Assembly (NCBI GenBank): GCA_012038135.1
Contig: JAAVJQ010000002.1
Coordinates: 62,001 to 126,000 of the forward strand
Source of the DNA: Salinimicrobium nanhaiense
Lineage (GTDB): Bacteria; Bacteroidota; Bacteroidia; Flavobacteriales; Flavobacteriaceae
Direction: 5' to 3'
Length of the DNA stretch: 64,000 nt
The notes beneath the pieces are model-generated. The model was not told where the DNA came from. It saw only the letters and a list, made by a program, of their open reading frames with translations, and did no database searches. The translations under genes were made by a program, and so were the position numbers. How positions within the stretch are numbered: position 1 is the stretch's first letter; each line of letters opens with the position of its first letter. This document shows positions 63,244 through 64,000 of this stretch, piece after piece.

Positions 63244-64000
63244 TTACTTTTTCAATTCTTTCAAAGTTTCGCTTACGATCTTAAAGTCGTCAAAATCTTT
63301 CCTCACACCATTGATCTCCTGATAGGTCTCATGACCTTTCCCGGCGATAAGGATGATATCATGAGGCTTTGCCAGCTGGCAGGCAGTTTTAATAGCCTGA
63401 AGCCTGCTGGTGATCGACATGATCTTTTTAAAATTCTGAGGCTCTACCCCGCCTTCAACTTCTTCAATGATCTTATCGGGATCCTCGGTCCTTGGATTAT
63501 CGCTGGTGAAGATCACTTTTGTGCTCAAAGCCGAAGCAATATGTCCCATCTTTGGCCTTTTTGAGCGGTCCCGATCCCCACCACAACCAACTACAGTGAT
63601 CAATTCCTCATTTTTTGTACGGATGCTGTTAATGGTTTCCAGTACATTTTGCAAAGCATCGGGCGTATGGGCGTAATCTACTATTGCAGTGATCTTTTCT
63701 TCGGAAACATAATACTGAAAGCGTCCGCTTACCGCATTAAGTTCACTGATATACTTGAGGCTTTCCAAAGTGGTCAAGCCCAATAATTCTGAAGCTGCGT
63801 AGATAGCCAGCACGTTATAAGCATTAAAATTGCCTATAAGCTTTGTCCATACCTCATGCTCATTCACCTTCAGCAGCATTCCGCCGAAGCCGTTCTCAAG
63901 AATATTCGCCTTGTAATCGGCTACAGATTTTAATGCGTAGGTATATTTTTTGGCTTTTGTGTTCTGCAGCATTACCGGTCCATTCTTGTCGTCTCCGTTG
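63244..64000 (-). CDS. murE: Partial UDP-N-acetylmuramoyl-tripeptide synthetase MurE, C-terminal part
   Basis: The minus-strand frame runs off the right edge; residues [14 protein letters not shown] at the edge and the internal text [20 protein letters not shown]-equivalent [43 protein letters not shown] (DNPR motif for diaminopimelate binding) and [13 protein letters not shown] identify MurE. About 250 residues are present of about 490. DNPR indicates meso-diaminopimelate as the third residue of the peptide stem. It precedes mraY by 25 bases. Confidence 0.95.
   Translation of the reverse strand, partial: NGDDKNGPVMLQNTKAKKYTYALKSVADYKANILENGFGGMLLKVNEHEVWTKLIGNFNAYNVLAIYAASELLGLTTLESLKYISELNAVSGRFQYYVSEEKITAIVDYAHTPDALQNVLETINSIRTKNEELITVVGCGGDRDRSKRPKMGHIASALSTKVIFTSDNPRTEDPDKIIEEVEGGVEPQNFKKIMSITSRLQAIKTACQLAKPHDIILIAGKGHETYQEINGVRKDFDDFKIVSETLKELKK

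Overview
The window is chromosomal DNA of a bacterium of the Bacteroidota, almost certainly a member of the Flavobacteriaceae (marine Gramella/Salegentibacter/Salinimicrobium type; the genus is a guess). This rests on the short sigma factor without region 1.1, many promoters with the Bacteroidota -7 element TAnnTTTG, a type IX secretion (T9SS) protein (PorT) and a T9SS cargo protein, the lipoprotein-type BamA homologue TamL, and family-typical protein forms such as the long MraY and the FtsZ tail.

Layout. 1-13 kb: start of rsmG, a fatty acid desaturase, an aminotransferase, a trkA-trkH potassium uptake pair, menaquinone methyltransferase plus porT, an RNA methyltransferase, tamL, fba, accD and rpsO. 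13-22 kb: pnp, a TonB-dependent receptor with a PepSY protein, the primary sigma factor, a small membrane protein, rpe and a YpdA-type flavoprotein. 22-28.7 kb: a repeat-rich spacer, a 1638-residue HYR-repeat T9SS cargo protein, and a second spacer with palindromic repeats. 28.7-38 kb: tex, a small unknown protein, selO, then a KdpD/KdpE-like two-component system directly followed by a second potassium module (small membrane protein, KtrB-like channel, KtrA-like gate). 38-51 kb: an accessory region of redox, thiol and dehalogenase-type genes mixed with broken genes. It is bounded on the right by an integrase remnant and tRNA-Arg. 51-64 kb: DUF72 and YqeY proteins, then the division and cell wall cluster ftsZ-ftsA-ftsQ-murC-murG-ftsW-murD-mraY-murE, all on the minus strand.

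The most notable result is in the accessory region. Five perfect copies of TGTCA-N6-TGACA lie in intergenic DNA between 38.98 and 49.68 kb, the last just upstream of a Crp/Fnr-family gene. In seven transcription directions a TAnnTT element lies at exactly the same distance from the palindrome, as expected for class II activation near -41. The predicted targets are a lipoprotein, a dehalogenase-type HAD enzyme, an alpha/beta hydrolase, a DUF3179 protein, an operon of AhpD-like protein, disulfide reductase and redoxin, a small cysteine-rich protein, and two decayed genes (one an egtD remnant). This looks like a local, undescribed redox or electrophile stress regulon that is partly decaying. Other points of interest are the KdpDE-like control of a Ktr-type transporter, the higher-order repeat structure of the HYR protein, and a deletion scar that fused two truncated genes head to head.
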